From contig JAFXUZ010000097.1 of the NCBI GenBank assembly GCA_017524725.1, positions 1 through 64,000 of the forward strand: 64,000 bases of DNA, given 5' to 3'. This DNA comes from Clostridia bacterium. GTDB taxonomy: Bacteria; Bacillota; Clostridia; Christensenellales; Aristaeellaceae. Position numbers and translations under genes: made by a program. Shown one piece after another: positions 59,945 to 64,000 of this stretch; the first letter of the stretch is position 1; each line of letters begins with the position of its first letter. The notes beneath the pieces are model-generated. The model was not told the DNA's origin and ran no database searches. It was given only the letters and a program-made list of their open reading frames with translations.

Positions 59945-62900
59945 TCAGAAAAGCGTCACCTGGCTTGTGGCGGGCAGGTCGCCGAGGCACCCCTCGTTCC
60001 TGAGCATATCCAGGACGGCCGTGGTCACCCTGGCGCGGTTCTTCAGGTCCTCTTCCGAGATAAAAGGCTGGACGCGGGCGTCCACGATACCCTGGGCCGC
60101 GCTTTCCCCCAGACCGCCCAGAGCGGTGAAGGGCACCAGCAGAGTATGGTCGTCCAGGGGCAGGAATTTTCTGACGTCGCTTTTGTACAGGTCCGCCATC
60201 TTAAACCTGAAACCGCGGGCGATCATCTCCAAAACCATTTCCATGGCTGTTACCATACTCTCGTCCTTGGCCGTTTTATCCTTGGCGGAAGCTTTTTCCC
60301 GGAACTGTTTCAGCCGTGCCATGGCTTCTTCCCTGTCATTGACGATCATCTGGCAGGCGTCAAATCCGTCGCCGCGGATGGTGAAATAAGCCGCATAATA
60401 AGCCAGCGGGCGGTAGACCTTGTACCAGGCCACCCGTAGAGCCATGGTCACATAAGCCACAGCGTGCCCTTTCGGGAACATGTACTTGATCTTTTTGCAG
60501 CTTTCGATGATCCACTCCGGCACGTTCCTATCGCGCATGGCGCTTTCCATCTCCGGCTTGAGGCCCTTTCCCTTGCGGACGTTTTCCATGGTATCGAAAG
60601 CCATCTTGGCCTCGACACCCATTTCCATCAGCTGGTTCATGATGTCATCGCGGGTGCACAGGCACTGGCTCAGGGTCGCCGTCCCGGAATCGATCAGGTC
60701 CTTGGCATTGCCAAGCCACACATCGGTACCGTGGGACAGGCCTGAAATGCGGATAAGTTCCTGCATGGTGGTGGGACGGGTATCCATCAGCATACCCCGG
60801 ACAAAGGGCGTGCCGAATTCGGGAACACCCAAAGTGCCGGTGTTGCAGTCGATATCCTTCGTGGTGACGCCCAGGACACCGGGACCGGTAAACAGGCTCA
60901 TAACGCCCTTGTCATCCAGCGGGATATCAAGATAATTGACGCCCGTCAGTTCCTCCAGGAAGTGGAGCATGGTTGGATCGTCGTGCCCCAGGATATCCAG
61001 CTTGACCAGGATATCGTGCATGGATGAGAAATCAAAGTGTGTGGTGATGATGCCGCATCCCGCGTCGTCCGCCGGGTGCTGCACGGCTGTGAACTGGCAG
61101 ATGTCGTATTCCTTGGGGACCACCACCATCCCGGCGGGATGCTGTCCGGTGGTCCTTTTCACGTCCACGCAGCCCCTGGCCAGGCGGTTTTTTTCAGCCT
61201 CGCGGGCTGTCAGGCCCCGCTCCTCCAGGTATTTGAGCACATAGCCATATGCGGTCTTTTCCGCCACCGTCCCGATGGTCCCGGCACGGTAGACATATTT
61301 TTCGCCGAATAGTTCCTTGACGTAATTGTGGGCGGTCGGCTGATACTCACCCGAAAAATTCAGGTCGATATCCGGCACCTTGTCCCCTTTGAAGCCCAAA
61401 AATACCTCAAAAGGAATGTCGTAGCCGTCCTTTTCCAGCTTCTGTCCGCATTCCGGACAGTCCATATCCGGCAGGTCGACCCCGACGGTGAAGCCCTTGG
61501 GGATATCGAAGATGCCTCTGCGGCACCTGGGGCACCGGTAGTGGGGCGGAAGGGCGTTGACCTCGGTGATGCCGGTCATAAAGGCCACCAGGCTGGAGCC
61601 TACGCTTCCACGGCTGCCCACCACATATCCGTCCTTAAGGGATTTGGCCACCAGCTTTGTCGCGATAGCGTACAAAGTGGCATAGCCGTAGCCGATGATG
61701 GATTTAAGTTCCTTCTCGATGCGCTTCTGTACGATCTCCGGCAGTGGATCGCCGTACAGCTCCCGGGCTCTTCCCCAGGTCATATCGGTGACGTCCTTTT
61801 CGGCGTTCTCCCAATAGGGCGAGAATGTGGTCTTGTTTTCGGGGTGTTTGGGGTACAGGGTCACGTTATCCACGCGGGAGGCGATCAGCCGTGGGTTGTC
61901 GATGACCGTTTCACGGCATTTCCTTTCCCCGAGATACGAAAATTCATCCAGCATCTCCCCTGTGGTCCTGAAATACAGGGGCGGCTGGCTGTCGCAGTCA
62001 TCAAATCCCTGGCTGTTCTGGATGATGGTCCGGAATATACTGTCGTCCGGATCCTTGAAATGAACGTCCCCGGTAGCGCACACCGGCAGCCCAAGCCTGT
62101 CGCCCAGCCCGACGATCCGGCGGTTGATGTCCTTTAGCTCCCTGTCGTCCCTGCAGCGGCCCGATCTTTTAAGATAGGCGTTGTTCCCGACAGGCTGGAT
62201 CTCCAGGTAATCGTAAAACCGGGCGATCCGGAGAAGTTCATCGGTGTCCCTGCCGTCCAGGATCGCCTCGTACAGTTCACCTTCGGAACATGCGCTGCCC
62301 ACGATGATGCCCTGCCGGTATTTCTGCAGTACCGCCCTGGGAATCATCGGCTTGCGCTTGAAATACTTCAGGTGCGCCTCGGAGATCATATGGTTCAGGT
62401 TTTCCATGCCCTTCCTGGTAGCGGCCAGAAGGATGATATGGGTGGAGCGCCCCAGGGTATAACCGTCGGAAACGGCATTGATCCCCTTCAGGGTGCGGAT
62501 CCCCTTTGCCCGGCAGGCGTCAAGCATTTCCCGAAGGCAAAGAGCCGTGGCTCCGGCGTCGTTCACCGCCCGGTGTGCGCCTTTCAGGGATACGTGCAGG
62601 TGCTTGCACACGCTGGACAGCCTGTGAGTCTTGAGTTCCGGATACAGTTTGCGGGCCAGGGTCAGGGTGTCCAGGCTGAAGATCGGGTCGACGCGGCCGA
62701 GGCGGGAAAGCTCGCTGCGCAGAACGGAGCAGTCAAATTTAGCGTTATGGGCCGCGATAGGCGCCCCGGCGGCAAATTCCATCAGCTTCGTGATGGCTTC
62801 CTCCGCCCTGGGCGCTCCTTTCAGCATCTGGTCGGTGATGTGGGTGATCTCCGTTATCTTCGGGGGCAGGGGCATGCCGGGATCAACAAACAGGTTCAGG

Positions 62901-64000
62901 CTGTCCACCACATGCCCGTTCTCCAGCTTGACGGCGCCGATCTCGATCACCCGGTCTGTCTGAACGTTGAGGCCCGTGGTCTCAAAATCCAGCACCACGA
63001 TGGGGCCGTCGATGGGTCGGTCGCCCTCACCGGCAACGACCGGGTCGTCGTCGGTCAGGTAACCCTCCATGCCGGGGATCAGCTTGATCCCCGCGGTTTT
63101 GGCCGCGGAAAAAGCCTCGGGAAATGCCTGGACCACGCCATGATCCGTAATGGCGACGGCCTCATGGCCCCATTCCCTCGCCTGCCTGATCAGGTCCGTC
63201 GGGGACGAAACCGCGTCCATATTGCTGAATTTGGTGTGCAGGTGAAGTTCGATCCGTTTTTCCGGTGCGTCGTCGGTCCTCTTCGGCAGCGTGCACGCGG
63301 TAATGTCCCGGGCCCTGATGACCGTCTCCTTGCAGTAAGGATCAAATTCCGCGTTGCCGCGTACAATGACTCCGGTCCCCGTCCTGATCCTTGAAACAGC
63401 GGCGTTCACCTTTTCCTTTTCAGCGGGTGAAACGGGGGGCAGGCTTTCCCTGCTTCCCTCCGCCTTGGGCCTGTAATACATGATATTCTTGCATTTGATC
63501 GTGTCGGTATGGTCGGTGACGTCAAAAGTGACCAGGAGCGCTTCACCGCCCATGACCTCCTTCGTATCGACCGAAAGCACTTCGCCCCGGATCGTGACTG
63601 TTCCCGACGCGTCGGTTATTTCGCGGACAGGCTTCGGGTCATCCCTGATCAGACGGCCGCGAATGCGGTCGTCCTGCGGCTTGGGGCCGGGTGAGACTTT
63701 CTTCCCGGCCTTATACTCCTCCCGTTCCGTTTGAAACCGTTTCCGGAGGAGCTCATCATTCTTTACCCGTTCCTCCTGCATTTCCTTCAGGCGCTTTTCG
63801 CAGTCCCCGGCAACACGGATCTCCACGCCGCTGTCCAGCCGGAAGATATCGTGAACAGCCTGGGAAAGCTTTTCGGGCATTCCCGCCCGCTTTAGGAACT
63901 GCATGCAGAAATCGTCCGGCACTTCCAGCCAAACGCATCCGTTGCCGGGCTTCCAGCACAGGTCAAACTCCCAGCTCCTTACAGCGGGGCATTCCCTCAT
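59945..64000 (-). CDS. polC: DNA polymerase III subunit alpha, PolC type (partial)
   Basis: The visible 1351 residues are the C-terminal part; the gene continues beyond the window. PolC is the replicative polymerase of low-GC Gram-positive bacteria. Residues about 125-235 are the OB domain (VTIRGEVLSVDTKEV). Near 250 is the start of PHP (LHLHTKFSNMD), interrupted by the DEDDh proofreading exonuclease (LDFETTGLNVQTDR near 338). The polymerase core follows, with the catalytic PDIDLNFSGE near 885. Zinc-type Cys residues are in YRCPRCRRG and MDCPECG. It ends SQVTLF. About 90 N-terminal residues appear to be missing if the usual length holds. Confidence 0.95.
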   Translation of the reverse strand: MRECPAVRSWEFDLCWKPGNGCVWLEVPDDFCMQFLKRAGMPEKLSQAVHDIFRLDSGVEIRVAGDCEKRLKEMQEERVKNDELLRKRFQTEREEYKAGKKVSPGPKPQDDRIRGRLIRDDPKPVREITDASGTVTIRGEVLSVDTKEVMGGEALLVTFDVTDHTDTIKCKNIMYYRPKAEGSRESLPPVSPAEKEKVNAAVSRIRTGTGVIVRGNAEFDPYCKETVIRARDITACTLPKRTDDAPEKRIELHLHTKFSNMDAVSSPTDLIRQAREWGHEAVAITDHGVVQAFPEAFSAAKTAGIKLIPGMEGYLTDDDPVVAGEGDRPIDGPIVVLDFETTGLNVQTDRVIEIGAVKLENGHVVDSLNLFVDPGMPLPPKITEITHITDQMLKGAPRAEEAITKLMEFAAGAPIAAHNAKFDCSVLRSELSRLGRVDPIFSLDTLTLARKLYPELKTHRLSSVCKHLHVSLKGAHRAVNDAGATALCLREMLDACRAKGIRTLKGINAVSDGYTLGRSTHIILLAATRKGMENLNHMISEAHLKYFKRKPMIPRAVLQKYRQGIIVGSACSEGELYEAILDGRDTDELLRIARFYDYLEIQPVGNNAYLKRSGRCRDDRELKDINRRIVGLGDRLGLPVCATGDVHFKDPDDSIFRTIIQNSQGFDDCDSQPPLYFRTTGEMLDEFSYLGERKCRETVIDNPRLIASRVDNVTLYPKHPENKTTFSPYWENAEKDVTDMTWGRARELYGDPLPEIVQKRIEKELKSIIGYGYATLYAIATKLVAKSLKDGYVVGSRGSVGSSLVAFMTGITEVNALPPHYRCPRCRRGIFDIPKGFTVGVDLPDMDCPECGQKLEKDGYDIPFEVFLGFKGDKVPDIDLNFSGEYQPTAHNYVKELFGEKYVYRAGTIGTVAEKTAYGYVLKYLEERGLTAREAEKNRLARGCVDVKRTTGQHPAGMVVVPKEYDICQFTAVQHPADDAGCGIITTHFDFSSMHDILVKLDILGHDDPTMLHFLEELTGVNYLDIPLDDKGVMSLFTGPGVLGVTTKDIDCNTGTLGVPEFGTPFVRGMLMDTRPTTMQELIRISGLSHGTDVWLGNAKDLIDSGTATLSQCLCTRDDIMNQLMEMGVEAKMAFDTMENVRKGKGLKPEMESAMRDRNVPEWIIESCKKIKYMFPKGHAVAYVTMALRVAWYKVYRPLAYYAAYFTIRGDGFDACQMIVNDREEAMARLKQFREKASAKDKTAKDESMVTAMEMVLEMIARGFRFKMADLYKSDVRKFLPLDDHTLLVPFTALGGLGESAAQGIVDARVQPFISEEDLKNRARVTTAVLDMLRNEGCLGDLPATSQVTLF

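Noticed and set aside
1..64000. tRNA, rRNA and CRISPR features
   Set aside because: I looked for T-loop GGTTCGA-type sequences, rRNA-like conserved blocks and regularly spaced repeats and found none.

Overview
The window looks like a chromosome segment of an uncultured anaerobic member of the Bacillota, class Clostridia, with GC rich coding DNA. The signs are a PolC-type DNA polymerase III, a class III fructose-1,6-bisphosphatase, YesN/YesM-type two-component genes, VanY-like M15 peptidases, [FeFe]-hydrogenase maturases HydE and HydF, clostridial families such as DUF1848, DUF4886 and DUF5107, strong Shine-Dalgarno sites and SigA promoters of the TTGACA-17-TATAAT type. No rRNA, tRNA, CRISPR array or intact insertion sequence was seen. 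The genus cannot be fixed from the sequence alone. All family assignments come from motif reading, not from a database search.

Layout. 1-836: a gene-free block with two diverged copies of a long repeat, one holding a tandem pair of covarying hairpins. 837-3330: a TIM-barrel isomerase, an HD hydrolase and a convergent MBL hydrolase. 3411-7668 (minus): a ferric-iron-type ABC transporter (binding protein, fused permease, ATPase) behind a consensus promoter flanked by a Fur-like box. 7798-12339 (plus): a tightly overlapping five-gene operon joining a small NMT1/TauABC-like transporter to hydE and hydF. 12416-13959 (minus): a PadR regulator with a DUF4097 protein. 13960-14629: a gene-poor stretch with a perfect promoter and a small basic ORF. 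14630-18580: a DUF1848 protein, a YgjV-GNAT fusion and fbp. 18746-34869: a carbohydrate island with YesN/YesM regulators, a CUT1 sugar transporter lacking its own ATPase, two clan-D glycosidases, a DUF4886 esterase-like protein, a mutarotase-like protein, an AraC regulator and a decayed DUF5107 gene. 34948-42921: an OGG1-type glycosylase, HD, PH-like and leucine-rich repeat proteins, a broken phosphatidylserine decarboxylase-like gene, a YbjQ protein, an ISL3-type transposase remnant, a carboxylesterase and a glycosyltransferase. 43120-47218: a compact operon encoding a double cyclic-nucleotide-binding protein, a TIM-barrel protein, a PAS-class III nucleotide cyclase, an RsbW-like kinase and a STAS antagonist, bounded by a SigA promoter and a perfect hairpin. 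47398-51886: AlkD, a secreted peptidoglycan-binding/NAGPA protein, a MATE exporter and a NUDIX enzyme. 52012-64000 (mostly minus): asnS, a YprB-like exonuclease, three tandem M15 peptidases, a JAMM-HflX fusion, a small conserved-looking protein, a MutT-like NUDIX enzyme and polC, which runs off the right edge.

The strongest candidate for an undescribed system is the 43.1-47.2 kb operon, which puts a cyclic-nucleotide producer and receptor beside a partner-switching pair. Next are the transporter-hydEF operon and the small basic ORF under a perfect promoter at 14.3-14.6 kb. Several genes are visibly decaying: the psd-like gene, the DUF5107 gene and the ISL3 transposase.
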